64,000 bases of DNA from Tipula vernalis (GCA_958295665.1 OY282559.1:247500764-247564763); one strand, 5' to 3'. Shown: positions 41,700 through 54,519, counted from the first letter of the stretch. A program made the numbers and translations. Notes: a model not told the origin generated them from the sequence alone.

Positions 41700-44325
41700 C
41701 TTTAAAAGTATGCTTTTCGTTTAATCAAATTGCCACATTTGGAACATACATTTTACAATTTTCTTAAGAAAGTCGATATCTTAAGATTTTCCATATTTAT
41801 CACCAACGCCACTATGATTTTTTGGTAGGTCTAATTTAAGACTATAAGCGTGCCAAACTATTTGAAAAGCTAATGCCTTTCACATGGTTAAATTGTCGTA
41901 TTTGTAAATTTACTATTTAGGATTTTCTTAAGAAAGTCGATATCTTAAGATTTTCCATATTTATCACCAACGCCACTATGATTTTTTGGAAGGTCTAATC
42001 TAAGACTACAAGCATGCCAAACCATTTGAAAAGCTAATGCCTTTCACATGGTTAAATTGTCGTATTTGTAAATTTACTATTTAGGATTTTCTTAAGAAAG
42101 TCGATATCTTAAGATTTTCCATATTTATCACCAACGCCACTATGATTTTTTGGTAGGTCTAATCTAAGACTACAAGCATGCCAAACCATTAGAAAAGCTA
42201 ATGCCTTTCACATGGTTAAATTAACGTATTTGTAAATTTACTATTTAGGATTTTCTTAAGAAAGTCGATATTTTAAGATTTTCCATATTTATCACCAACG
42301 CCACTATGATTTTTTGGTAGGTCTAATCTAAGACTACAAGCGTACCAAACCATTTGAAAAGCTAATGCCTTACACATGGTTAAATTGTCGTATTTGTAAA
42401 TTTACTATTTAGGATTTTCTTAAGAAAGTCGATATCTTAAGATTTTCCATATTTATCACCAACGCCACTATGATTTTTTGGTAGGTCTAATTTAAGACTA
42501 TAAGCGTGCCAAACTATTTGAAAAGCTAATGCCTTTCACATGGTTAAATTAACGTATTTGTAAATTTACTATTTAGGATTTTCTTAAGAAAGTCGATATC
42601 TTAAGATTTTCCATATTTATCACCAACGCCACTATGATTTTTTGGAAGGTCTAATCTAAGACTACAAGCATGCCAAACCATTTGAAAAGCTAATGCCTTT
42701 CACATGGTTAAATTGTCGTATTTGTAAATTTACTATTTAGGATTTTCTTAAGAAAGTCGATATCTTAAGATTTTCCATATTTATCACCAACGCCACTATG
42801 ATTTTTTGGTAGGTCTAATCTAAGACTACAAGCATGCCAAACCATTAGAAAAGCTAATGCCTTTCACATGGTTAAATTAACGTATTTGTAAATTTACTAT
42901 TTAGGATTTTCTTAAGAAAGTCGATATTTTAAGATTTTCCATATTTATCACCAACGCCACTATGATTTTTTGGTAGGTCTAATCTAAGACTACAAGCGTA
43001 CCAAACCATTTGAAAAGCTAATGCCTTACACATGGTTAAATTGTCGTATTTGTAAATTTACTATTTAGGATTTTCTTAAGAAAGTCGATATCTTAAGATT
43101 TTCCATATTTATCACCAACGCCACTATGATTTTTTGGTAGGTCTAATCTAAGACTATAAGCGTGCCAAACCATTTGAAAAGCTAATGCCTTTCACATGGT
43201 TAAATTGTCGTATTTGTAAATTTACTATTTAGGATTTTCTTAAGAAAGTCGATATCTTAAGATTTTCCATATTTATCACCAACGCCACTATGATTTTTTG
43301 GTAGGTCTAATCTAAGACTACAAGCATGCCAAACCATTAGAAAAGCTAATGCCTTTCACATGGTTAAATTAACGTATTTGTAAATTTACTATTTAGGATT
43401 TTCTTAAGAAAGTCGATATCTTAAGATTTTCCATATTTATCACAAACGCCACTATGATTTTTTGGTAGGTCTAATCTAAGACTACAAGCATACCAAACCA
43501 TTTGAAAAGCTAATGCCTTACACATGGTTAAATTGTCGTATTTGTAAATTTACTATTTAAGATTTTCTTAAGAAAGTCGATATCTTAAGATCTTCCATAT
43601 TTATTACCAACGCCACTATGATTTTTTGGTAGGTCTAATCTAAGACTATAAGCGTGCCAAACCATTTGAAAAGCTAATGCCTTTCACATGGTTAAATTGT
43701 CGTATTTGTAAATTTACTATTTAGGATTTTCTTAAGAAAGTCGATATCTTAAGATTTTCCATATTTATCACCAACGCCACTATGATTTTTTGGTAGGTCT
43801 AATCTAAGACTACAAGCATGCCAAACCATTAGAAAAGCTAATGCCTTTCACATGGTTAAATTAACGTATTTGTAAATTTACTATTTAGGATTTTCTTAAG
43901 AAAGTCGATATCTTAAGATTTTCCATATTTATCACCAACGCCACTATGATTTTTTGGTAGGTCTAATCTAAGACTACAAGCATACCAAACCATTTGAAAA
44001 GCTAATGCCTTACACATGGTTAAATTGTCGTATTTGTAAATTTACTATTTAGGATTTTCTTAAGAAAGTCGATATCTTAAGATCTTCCATATTTATTACC
44101 AACGCCACTATGATTTTTTGGTAGGTCTAATCTAAGACTGTAAGCGTGCCAAACTATTTGAAAAGCTAGTGCCTTTCACATGGTTTTTCATGGTTAAATT
44201 GTCGTATTTGTAAATTTACTAGTTCGAATTTTCTTAAGAAAGTCGATATCTTAATATTTTCCATATTTATCACCAACGCCACTATGATTTTTTGGTAGGT
44301 CTAATCTAAGACTACAAGTTATTCA
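41700..44325. repeat. 164-bp tandem satellite, 16 units, higher-order structure
   Basis: The landmark CTTAAGAAAGTCGATAT starts at 41763, 41927, 42091, 42255, 42419, 42583, 42747, 42911, 43075, 43239, 43403, 43567, 43731, 43895 and 44059: every step is exactly 164 bp. The last step, to 44233, is 174 bp because of a 10-bp TTTTCATGGT duplication. Variant positions (GTCG/AACG, CCATTTG/CCATTAG, TTTCAC/TTACAC, GGAAGG/GGTAGG) show units 1-4 repeating as 5-8 (656-bp higher-order unit), and units 9-11 repeating as 12-14 (492 bp). Confidence 0.95.
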
Positions 44326-44619
44326 AGAAAATCTTAAGTTATTGAGTTTCTTAAGAAAATTGTAATATGTCTGTACAGAAATTTTTAATTTTTAATATGT
44401 GAAAGCCATTAGCTTTTTAAATGGTTCAGCAGTTTTGTAGTCATATTATGGACCTATCAAAAAACCATAGTGGGGTTCTTGCTAAATATCGAAAATCTTA
44501 AGATATTGAGTTTCTTAAGAAAATTGTAATATGTCTGTACAGAAATTTTTAATTTTTAATATGTGAAAGCCATTAGCTTTTTAAATGGTTCAGCAGTTTT
44601 GTAGTCATATTATGGACCT
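44326..44619. repeat. Inverted, diverged units of the 164-bp satellite (left of Jockey copy B)
   Basis: Text such as GTGAAAGCCATTAGCTTTTT and AATCTTAAGATATTGAGTTT is the reverse complement of the main array unit with substitutions. The landmark recurs 164 bp apart (CTTAAG at 44350 and 44514). The array therefore switches orientation near 44325. Confidence 0.85.
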
Positions 44620-44842
44620 GGGGGGTAAGGGGCGCCGGTTTAGATGGTCTTATTATACTAGCCCAAATGCCAACCTCACCTGCACGTGGTACTTCCTGCT
44701 AATTAACTAACGAGGCTCTGGCGACCGAGATACGGCGGAATAACCGACTACCGAGAACATAGCAAATGATGTTCTCTTCAATGACCCACTACCAACTTGT
44801 ACTGGTTAGGTTGGTAGTTGATACATAACCAGTTTTAAAGCA

Positions 44843-46390
44843 ATGAGTTCAACGCAAAAAGGAAACAATACCCCAGGTGGTAAACCAACTACCCAGTTGG
44901 CTAATCCACCCTCTTACGAAGCTGGCTCAATGGATTCTGGGGTGAGCCAATCATTGCTAAACCTATTCGAAAGAAGTTCAATGTTGTTAAGATCACCAAA
45001 CAATCATACTAACTCTGCAAATCAGCAGAAAGACGAAAACGCTGAACTCTGTCGAAAACTCAGTGAAGTAGAGGTACTTTTAACCCAATTAAGAAGCGAA
45101 ATTGAAAAGCTGAAAAAAGAAAATGAAGAATTGAAGAAGCCCAAACCAATGGAGATTTCTGAAAACCCGCTAACTTGTTATAATGAAACAAGTACTCACA
45201 CTAGTTATAACAATGAGTTCCATACTGATGAAGAGGATCTCATGAGAGAAACAGATTGGGTACTGAAAAGGAAGAAAAGACCTACCAAAAAACGAAAAGC
45301 AGAATTCTCGCCTGAAGTTGGAGATCATTCGCAAGCTAATGTATTAGTAACTGGTGATACTAATACCAAACCAACTCACCAGCAACAGCAACAAAAGGTT
45401 GTACCGAAAGAAAAGGCTCCTCCGCCAATTAATGTAATCGGCATAACAGAATTTGCAAGTATACAATCTATAATGAAATCAGTGACAGCTAAGGAATATA
45501 GAGTAGTGTCACTAAACAATAACGTGTGGAAAATCAATACACCAGATTCCGACACATATAGAGCTCTAGCAACAAAGCTCAATGCGGAAGGTAAAGAATG
45601 GTTCACATACGAAGATAAAAACGAACGCGCAATTAAGGTTATGGCCTGAGGCCTTCATCCAACGTGTAAGAAGGAGGACATAATTGAGGACCTAAAGGCA
45701 AGAGATCTGCAAATAGAAGATGCAGTAAACATCCTAAAACGAGAGAGAGGTGAGAACAATCAAGTCAAAAAAAGGGGGCTTCCACTCATCATGCTTACGT
45801 TTAACAAAAAGGAGAAAGTTGAAAACATCTTCAACATCAAAGCAATTCTCAACATGAGGGTTAAAATAGAACCGCTTAAGAAAAACACGAGGCTAATACC
45901 TCAATGCAAAAAATGCCAAGGTTTCAATCACACGCAAAAATATTGCAGACGGGAGCCAAGATGCGTAAAATGTGCTGGAAAACACAACGCGAAAGAGTGT
46001 ACAGAAAGTAGAAACACCCCTGCAAAATGTATAAACTGTAAAGGGCATCATCCTGCAAATTATAGAGGCTGTGAAGTAGCCAAAGAACTTCAAAGACTAA
46101 GAAACAAAACGCATCAGTTTCCTCAAAACCCTAGGGTTACCAGAGAAGAGAAACCAACTAAAACCCAAGCGGAGCCAAAACCACCAGGTATTGGTACAGA
46201 GCGAAAAAGTTATTCACAAATTTTACAGCAATCATCTAATGCTACGAATGATAACCCCCTTGAAAGGATTTGTCGAAGCATAGAAGCCATAAATATAAGG
46301 CTAGCAAAGCAAGAACGTGGTCTAGAAGCTTTATATAAGCGTCTAGATATGCATCAAACCTTGAACGAGGCAACAGCCCTCATATACTAA
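44843..46390 (+). pseudogene. Jockey-type ORF1, copy B, one in-frame stop
   Basis: One frame runs from ATG 44843 to TAA 46388-46390 with a single premature TGA at 45647-45649. The text resumes as GLHPTCKKEDIIEDL, as expected for this family. The N-terminus (TTQLANPPSYEAGSMDSGVS) and the coiled coil near residues 60-95 match copy A. Three zinc knuckles follow: CKKCQGFNHTQKYC, CVKCAGKHNAKEC and CINCKGHHPANYRGC. The protein would be about 515 residues, slightly shorter than copy A. Confidence 0.9.
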
Positions 46391-46391
46391 A

Positions 46392-49067
46392 ATGAGCAGA
46401 TCATTAAGAATTGTCACCTGGAACGCGAACGGACTAGCGCAACATGTTCCAGAGCTAGAAATTTTTCTAAATTTAGAAAAAATTGATATCTGCCTTATAT
46501 CGGAGAGCCATTTGACAAAAACATCATTTATTAAAATACGTGATTATGAATGTTACCATGCTGTTCACCCAGGAGGAAAACCCAGAGGAGGATCAACAGT
46601 AATAGTGAAAAAGAATCTCAAACACTATGAAGAACCTAGTATAGAAGAAGAAAGTATGCAAGTTAAAACCATAAAAGTTGAAACTAACAATAATAATGAA
46701 TACAGTATTTCCTCTATCTACTGCCCTCCACGCTATAATCTAAACAAAGAAGATTATAATAGACTCTTTAGATCACTAGGATCCAATTTTATTATTGGTG
46801 GTGACTTTAATGCAAAAAACACCTATTGGGGATCAAGACTTACAACCCATAAAGGAAAAGAGCTATTCGAAGCCGGACGAATAAATAACTGCGAGTTCCA
46901 CTCTGGAGGTAAACCAACATACTGGCCTGCTGATATAAATAAAATACCAGATCTCATTGATTTTTATGTAACGAAAGGGACCCTCGAGGATTACATGTGC
47001 ATCGAAAACAGCGAAGGGATATATTCCGATCATACACCTGTTATCATGACACTCAGCACAATGATAATTAATAAGGATAACCTGCCTAAATTAACAAATA
47101 ATAGAACTAACTGGGACCTATTCCAAGATCTAATTGAAATGCAAATAAATCTACGAGTGCCGATTAAAACACCGGTACAGTTGGAAGACGAACTAGAGGT
47201 ATTTAACAGTACTATTCAACAAGCAGCATGGGAAAGTTCTCCTGCTAGTCACACCGAATCCCGTAGGAATCAAAATTATCCTATTGAGGTCAGGGAGTTA
47301 GTTAGAGAGAAACGGAAGGCAATAAAAACCTGGCAAAGGACACGCGCCCCGGAAAACAAAAAAATCCTCAATTTTCTATGCAATAAACTAAAACAACTTA
47401 TAAAAGAAATTAAGAATGAAACTATTAACAAGTACTTAAATGGTCTCACCGAACATAAAGATACTGATTACTCTCTTTGGAAAGCAACAAAAGGATTAAA
47501 AAGAACCAAAACGCATGTGCCGCCTATTAAAAATGGGGAAGGAACCTGGGCCAAAAGCGACAAGCAAAAAGCTATTTTATTTGCAGCTCACTTGGAAGAC
47601 ACCTTTCAACCGTTACCTAGGCAAACAGCAGATGAAAACATAATAACAGTTAGCAAAATTGATGAATATAATATTCGATGTGTAACATTACAGGAATTAA
47701 AAAATGAGATCAAGTGTAATTTGAACGCAAAAAAAGCTCCAGGATATGATTTAATTACTGGACAAGTCGTAAAAGCCATTCCCGAGAAGGGACTACGAAA
47801 ATTGGTTCAAATTATCAATGCTGTCTTCAGACTAAAATATGTCCCACGGCAATGGAAGGTTGCTGAAGTAATTATGATCCCCAAACCAGGCAAACCAGCG
47901 AATGATAAAAAGTCGTACAGACCGATTTCACTACTTCCTGTAATTTCAAAATTATTTGAAAAATTACTGCTCAAGAGACTCAAGCCAATAATAGAAGAGA
48001 GAAATTTGATTCCACCACACCAATTTGGATTTAGAGAAAATCACTCTACGATAGAACAAGTTCACAGAATAACGGATATAATCGAAGACTCACTTGAGAA
48101 TAAGAAGATATGCTCCAGCATCTTCTTAGATGTAGCACAAGCTTCCGACAAAGTTTGGCACCAAGGACTTGAATTTAAATTGCATCGAGATCTACCTAAG
48201 CAATTCTATCAAATTCTTAAATCTTATATCGCAGACCGACATTTCCGTGTAAAATATAACCAAGAGTACTCTGAACTAAAGAGAATATCAGCAGGAATAC
48301 CACAGGGTAGTGTACTGGGTCCTATATTGTACATCCTGTACACCAGAGATATGCCAAATACAGAAGATGCCACCATAGCAACATTTGCAGACGATACAGC
48401 TATTCTGGCGACTGGAAAATGTATATCAGAAGCAACGACCAAACTTCAAAAAGCAACCGACACAGTGAGTAGTTGGACAAAGAAATGGCGCATTAGCCTA
48501 AACGAAGCAAAGTCGGTTCACGTAAACTTCACGAACCAGAAAGTTAACTGGATTCCAGTGAAACTTAATTCAAGGCCGGTTCCAAATGCAAATACAGCCA
48601 AATACCTCGGCATGACTCTCGATTGCAAGCTTAGATGGAAAGAGCATGTTAAAAAGTAAAATGAAGAATTGAACATTAAATATAGGAAAATGTATTGGCT
48701 AATAGGTAGAAACTCTGAGCTTACAATACATAACAAATTGCTATTATATCAGCAAATACTTAAACCAATATGGACCTACGGTATTCAACTTTGGGGTTGT
48801 ACCAAGAAGACAAATGTACAAATGATTCAATGTTTTCAAAACAAAGTACTGCGTGGCATTGTAAACGCACCATGGTACATTAGAAATGATAACCTACATA
48901 GGGACTTAAACATGGAATATGTAAGTGAAGAAATACAAAATCATGCGAAGAAACACATTCAGCGGATATCTCGGCACTAAAATGCAGACATACGAAGTTT
49001 GTTGGATACCACCAATGCAGTAAGAAGACTTCAAAGGCAGAAACCTTTGGAATTGGGCAGTTGTATT
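46392..49067 (+). pseudogene. Jockey-type ORF2 (endonuclease and reverse transcriptase), copy B, two stops
   Basis: ATG 46392 starts one base after the ORF1 stop. The endonuclease is complete: RIVTWNANGLAQH, IDICLISESHLT, IIGGDFNAKNTYWGSRL, IPDLIDFYVT and YSDHTPVIM. The reverse transcriptase has KPGKPANDKKSYRPISLLP, HQFGFRENHSTIEQ, GIPQGSVLGPILYILYTRDM and TFADDTAIL. In the first catalytic box FLDVAQASDKVW has Ser where copy A has Phe. In-frame TAA codons lie at 48657-48659 and 48978-48980; beyond the second the frame still encodes DIRSLLDTTNAVRRLQRQKP, the usual Jockey tail, ending at about 49067. Confidence 0.92.
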
Positions 49068-49222
49068 TAATTATGATAGAGAAAAATAATTACTATGTAA
49101 ATTCAAACGGTAGTAACCATTGGCTACTGCCCGTCAAATATGAATCTTCATTTAAGAAAGATAAATTACTAAATGATTTGTAAATCAGTTGTAATATTAA
49201 ATAAAAAAAAAAAAAAAAAAAA

Positions 49223-49460
49223 TATTATGGACCTATCAAAAAACCATAGTGGGGTTCTTGCTAAATATCGAAAATCTTAAGATATTGAGTTTCTTAAGAA
49301 AATTGTAATATGTCTGTACAGCAATTTTTAATTTTTAATATGTGAAAGCCATTAGCTTTTTAAATGGTTCAGCAGTTTTGTAGTCATATTATGGACCTAT
49401 CAAAAAACCATTGTGAAGTTCTTGCCAAAATCGAAAATCTTAAGATATTGAGTTTCTTCT
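49223..49460. repeat. Inverted 164-bp satellite units, right of Jockey copy B
   Basis: The satellite interrupted at 44619 resumes here with the same inverted, diverged unit (ACCTATCAAAAAACCATAGT, TCTTAAGATATTGAGTTT). It decays near 49460. Confidence 0.85.
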
Positions 49461-49696
49461 TCAAAATAAAGTAACGTTTTTATTTTATTTTAATTCTGAA
49501 TATTAAATTATATTTGCCTAAATGACGACCGACTAACTATTAGTACTACCTTCTGACTAATACAATTACAAATATTTAGATTTAGTATAAACTTCATAAA
49601 ACATATATGACGTGTGAAGTTTGTCCTAAGTTGGCACTAAATTTTTTTTTTTTTTTTAGTTCTAATCTAGTTCCAACTTCACACGCATAATAATAA

Positions 49697-49770
49697 CTGC
49701 TGCTAGTGGATATTCTTTACGTTCGTCGATTGTGAGTTGTTTTAGGCAGCGTTGATTGAAAAGCGAAGAT
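49697..49770 (-). pseudogene. BEL/Pao reverse transcriptase fragment
   Basis: The minus-strand text CLKQLTIDERKEYPLAAVII resembles the BEL/Pao reverse-transcriptase stretch just before the catalytic YVDD box. It abuts the AATAATAA duplication of the foldback-like element, so it may be the other half of the relic at 40850-41418, although much of the intervening pol sequence would then be deleted. Confidence 0.5.
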
Positions 49771-52540
49771 TGAAAAGCGAAGATTGAAAAACCCCAGAAT
49801 TTTGAGGTTATTTTTGAGGATTTTTTTAAAATAAATATATGTTTTGAAACATATAACAACACATAATATTTAATTTACTATTTTGACTGATTATTTATGT
49901 ACCAAATTTAATTTGTACTATTGATTTTGTTGTTATTTTTTTAAAACAAACATTTTTTTTTTGTGTTTAGTTGCTCCACAATACAAAACCAGTCTCGAGT
50001 AGACTTGAGAATTTCGTTTGCAGCAGTAAGGAGGGCAAAGAAGTTTAAGAATACCAAAACACACATGTCTGTCGTTATAATGATGGTTTAAGAACGGTTT
50101 GAAACTGCAATATCATATCAATCTGATGTATACATCGTATCAAACTTCCACAATCTCATCGAACTGTCCACTTAATAATCCATGAGGGCCATACGTCAAC
50201 AACTGCTGGCAGTTGAAATTAGAATACATCTGAATAAAATATTAGATAAATAACCAAATATTTAAGATGTTATCGGTAATATAATTAAAAATCAATTAAT
50301 AGTAGGCGAGAGCTTTCATGGAGAGCACCATGAAAGAACGCTGTGCGGAATAGGTTACCGAAAAAACACTAGACTGGACAGCAGTGAATAATCAATTACA
50401 AAAATTAGGTAAACGAATGGTATTGACGCCTTCCGCTAAAAAAAATGAGGTGTGGCCAACACACGACTTTGAAAAACTTACTAAGCAAATTTTTAGAAAT
50501 ATAACTTGAAACATTTTGTTCTTGTCTACGGAAGCTGATGTAGTTGGGCGATTTTGGGCAATAGAGAGCATGCAGAGAGACAGATAGACGGACAGTTCGA
50601 CAGGCGGAGAGATACCACTCGAAACTCAGCTTTTCGGAATCGGGGGAATCCAAAACGGAAATTCCTCAAAAATCTCTAGCAATCGAAGTAATTACGGATA
50701 TTCATAATACCAAATGACTTCTGGCAACAGATACCACCGTATATGACCTACTAAATAACTTGTTAATCAATAATGTGGATAGTAATAATGTGTTACTTTA
50801 GGGGAGATACAACTTACTGAGCCAGTGTTGGCTCAAGAAATCCAAAAAATGAGCAAAGAATAAATATCATAGAAGATTGGCCAGCACCTACCGTCACAGT
50901 TTATACAATAAGGAACTTTAGAAAACCAATTTAACCACCATTAATGTGCCTGACAGAAATTCATGCGTCTATAGTAGATTTAAGTTCCGATAATTACAGG
51001 TCTCAATACGAAAAGATTTTATTCCAGGTGATTAGAGAAAAAATACTTCATAAAAATTCAGATAAATTAACATCAGACGGAGAATGGCAACATACGGATC
51101 GGCCTTGATTATCGCCCACTTAATATATTTATGCCACAAAAGTTGCTATAAGGCTGACTACGCGGTGCAAACCGCAAATACTGTCCTGTCAAAATTGAAT
51201 AATCATAAATCGAATGTGGATGCTGCTAATTTTATTTTTTAGTTGAAATACACTTATTTTAAAATTTAAAGAAAGAAAATATTAGTGGTCTGTTTTAAAC
51301 TACCTATAACCAACCTTGTTTTAGCAAAAGTTTCCTCTGTTATCGATGGCTCATGCCAGCACATATGCCAAAAATAGTGTCCACCTTACATACAACATGG
51401 TAACTTAAATCGTCGTCGTAATACTCAATAAATAAATCACCACACAATCAAGTTATAATAATTAATTCGCTTAACCTTTGCCCATTATTCATTCTCGAAT
51501 AAAATCAATCAATCTCTCTTCTAAGTTAACATCGAATGAAACTAACAAAAAAAAGCAGCCAGCACCAGAGGCAAAATTAAGTGATATCCGATACCAACCA
51601 GTACCAAAAAAAAAAAAAATCGTCTAAATCTCATTTAAATTCCAACCCACTTGAAAAAAAAAATTAGAAAAGATATATTACACCACTTCATCTGTACGTG
51701 CGTGTATGTATGCTTGAATATATTCCATTTCGTATATATTTGCGATATATATACGCGCGTGTATACGTTATATATACCATGAACTAACCTAAGCCACCAA
51801 TTTAAAATTGAAATTCGCATAATATGGCCTACAGTAAAGCATAATGCTGAAATACGAGATGTAATCAAATTATTCATCCGAAAAAATACCTATTTGAATA
51901 CACACACAAAGGCATATTCATTCAAACGCAGCACAATAGATTTGATCAGGTCAAACCAATCATTTTATCAACAAAACAAATTTAATTTTGGTACAATAAG
52001 TTCCCCTTTTTTTATCCACCAAGCGAATTTTCAATTTTTTATTTTTAATGTAATCCGGATGTAGTTGTTGTTGTTGTTGCCATAGATTTAGCCGAAATGT
52101 ACCCTTTCATTTTAAGTTATTCCAAATTAAATTTTGGCTGTGTTGTTGTTGTTGTTATCATTTGTTGTTGTTGTGCCTTTTAATTTTTAGATAAAAATTG
52201 ACATTCATTACCGTTATCATAAAGTTTTAAATTTGATTGGCTGCAAAATACATGACAAATAATATAAAATGTAAATTTTTGGACGATGAAGTCAAGCTAC
52301 GCGGGATTAAATTGGAATTTTTTACATAATAAATTTATTATGCTTCTGTCTAAAAAAATATAAATTTCCATTTGCCCACCTACCCATTGTTTACAAATTA
52401 TCAGCATTAGTTCATGTTCATGTTGTGTTTTATTTTTGGACATAAAGCTTAATGGTTATCTAAACCGTAAAGATTAAAAAGAAAATCGCAAAAGAGTTTT
52501 TCATTTTTTTGGAATTATGTTTACACTATTCTATATAATA
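49771..52540. other. Gene-free stretch with weak TE remains
   Basis: A perfect hairpin CTTTCATGG / CCATGAAAG lies at 50313-50336. A GACAGATAGACGGACAG stretch near 50579 resembles the block near 7000. Around 51090-51125 the plus strand can read RIGLDYRPLNIF, a possible gypsy-type DYRxLN motif, but nothing around it is convincing. TTG runs occur at about 52062-52079 and 52143-52175. No gene is supported. Confidence 0.5.
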
Positions 52541-52985
52541 TTCATGCTGCAAATTCAATAAATTCCGATGATTTCAAAAATTCTATAAACTAAGTTCTTT
52601 AGATTCTATCAACTCTATAAATTCATTTAAATGCTATACAATCTAAAAATTCAAAACATTTTACAAATTCTGCAAAACTAGCTAGATAAATTTAAAATCT
52701 GTGAATCTCCTGAAATTAGTAAAAATTTCTGATTAGGTTCTTTAAATTGGTTTAAATTCCATGAAATTTCTAAATCTAAAAAATCTATAAATTTTATAAT
52801 ATCTTTAACTTCTTTAAATTCTATAAATCCTGCAAATTCTCTGTCATTTCGATAAAATCCATAAATTCTATCATTTCTAAAAATCCAATAAATTGTATTA
52901 ATTCTGCAAATTTTGTAAATTCTATAAATTCCATAACCTCATTTAATATATAATTTTTTTTTAATTTCTAAATTCTGTAAAATCC
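52540..52985. repeat. Degenerate AAATTCTATAAAT-type low-complexity stretch
   Basis: Imperfect repeats of TAAATTC and AAATTCTATAAA at roughly 12-base spacing fill the region. It is non-coding. Confidence 0.7.
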
Positions 52986-54110
52986 GCTTTACATTTTTTT
53001 TGAGTATCTGCTTCTCGATAGCAGATGAAGCAATTCCCTTTTATTTTGTAGTTGGGACAGCTCATCTTCATCCGCCACACACTTTACTGCATTGGAACCA
53101 ATCATACTTTCGATGTTGCTACCCAGCATACATTTAATATCAGTTTTTATTCCAAGGTGGACTGTCGTACGGGAGTTTTGTGCCCTCTTTCTGATGACTG
53201 GGATGCATAAATGCTGGCCTAATAATTGTATAAACTCTCGAAGTCCACCTGACAATCGTAAAAAATATTATAAATATTATTTTATGACAGATTATTTTCG
53301 TTATATATAATATACGCCGCAACAGTCGCCAAATCTGATAAATTGAAAAAACGGCTAGTGACCAACGTTTCATCATTCGTTTTATTGTATTCTGGCCTAA
53401 CATCTTACCCATTGTGTCGACACCACCTTTTGTTGCATTATAACAAAGTATAATTTCGGGCTTTTCTTTTATTTCAGTAACCTTTTCGTCGAAGTGCATA
53501 TAGTAGAGAATAAAACTATCGCCTTGTTCTTTTTAGGCTCATATAATTGACAAAATTTCTTGTCTTCGTGCAGCGTAACGGCTAATGAATGATATAGGGG
53601 TGAAATAGTTATCCATGATGATGTTCCTTCCTGTATTTTTGTAGTGTCCGACTAAATCTTTCACGACTCTTTCTTCCTGATTAACGTCCCTCGTGTTTCC
53701 AACTTTGCCAGTATAAATCCGACCCGTCAACGGATAACTGTTTTTCGAGCCGCAAGTCTACCACAATTGGATTCCGTACTTCGCATGTTTTGATGGTATA
53801 TATTGGGTGAACTTTGTTCGACCTTGGAATCCATATAATTATTCATCAACTGTAATATTGAAGTATGGCCGTTAGTTCCGATGCAGCTTGGACCTTATCA
53901 GATGCCATTCGAATTGCTTAGCATTTTGCTGGTCGAACCGAATGAACCGGATTATATCTCGAAATCTTTTAGCACACATCGTTCCACTATAAAGAGGGTA
54001 AGCATTTTTTCTTTAGAATTATTCTAGGCTTTCGTAATTCGTCCGTTGGCTTCCCATGAATAAAAGGATTGTAGCGGCTCACTCATTCTAAATATACTTG
54101 CATTCGTTTT
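52985..54110 (-). pseudogene. piggyBac-type transposase relic
   Basis: Minus-strand fragments in several frames follow the piggyBac order: TMCAKRFRDIIRFIRFDQQN (about 53930-54000), TKFTQYIPSKHAKYGIQLW with a stop after it, YTGKVGN followed by GRNIIMDNYFTPISFISR (53539-53730; catalytic DNxFT), KPEIILCYNATKGGVDTMGK (catalytic Asp in GGVD) and KRMMKRWSLAVF. A shifted frame at the end gives CFICYREADTQKKC, the Cys-rich C-terminal zinc finger. Frameshifts and stops make it inactive. TTAA-flanked ends were not found. Confidence 0.85.
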
Positions 54111-54519
54111 CCACTACAATATAAAGAAATATATTGGCGCACAGACAACAAAACATATTTTCATTCGTCCCCCGCGATATATCAAAACATATATATTGTA
54201 TATATTAGCGCTCTCATTTACGAAATTGCCACACTCACAATATAACGGCAGCCGTAATAGCTCGACAAACGAGCATAACATAAATACCACGAACATATGT
54301 ATTAGGAATGTTTAAAGTTGAAAAGAGCCTATTCCAGGGGTGTATATATGAAACCGGAATCTAACAATAAATGGCCTCCTGACCTGTCAATATACAACAT
54401 CCAATTCATAACCATATAAGTTTCATACAATAACGCATGTCTTTTACGTATTAAAATTGTCGAGTTATTGTGCCTATATATTACGATTTGCGGACAGCAT
54501 TGATTTTTTATTATCATTT

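Larger units (their letters stand above)
44620..49221 (+). mobile_element. Jockey-type LINE, copy B, full length with target duplication
   Basis: The element begins GGGGGGTAAGG and ends in a poly(A) run (about 49203-49221). The 13-bp target ATATTATGGACCT is present at 44607-44619 and again at 49222-49234 (the first A is ambiguous with the tail). The target is an inverted unit of the 164-bp satellite, which resumes after the duplication. ORF1 and ORF2 carry premature stops, so the copy is full length but dead. Confidence 0.95.
41427..49688. mobile_element. Foldback-like element carrying a 164-bp satellite
   Basis: The ends ACGCTTGTGAAGTT (41427-41440) and, inverted, ATGCGTGTGAAGTT (from 49688) agree at 12 of 14 bases, and both continue to TTAGAACTAAA. 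Weaker inverted similarity follows inward (CACATTTAGGCGAAC near 41512, inverted near 49520). AATAATAA flanks both ends (41419-41426, 49689-49696). Inside are 16 direct 164-bp units, then diverged units in inverted orientation, then Jockey copy B. Without the Jockey insertion it is about 3.6 kb. No transposase is seen. The structure recalls Foldback/Galileo-type elements, whose long inverted arms contain tandem repeats; the superfamily assignment is inference. Confidence 0.6.

Noticed and set aside
50810..51240. Possible gypsy reverse-transcriptase remnant (GLDYRPLN)
   Set aside because: Only a very short motif fits and neighbouring text does not extend it; not enough for a feature.
54114..54296. 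60-codon minus-strand ORF with cysteines and hydrophobic stretch next to the piggyBac relic
   Set aside because: No similarity to the piggyBac N-terminus and no other support.
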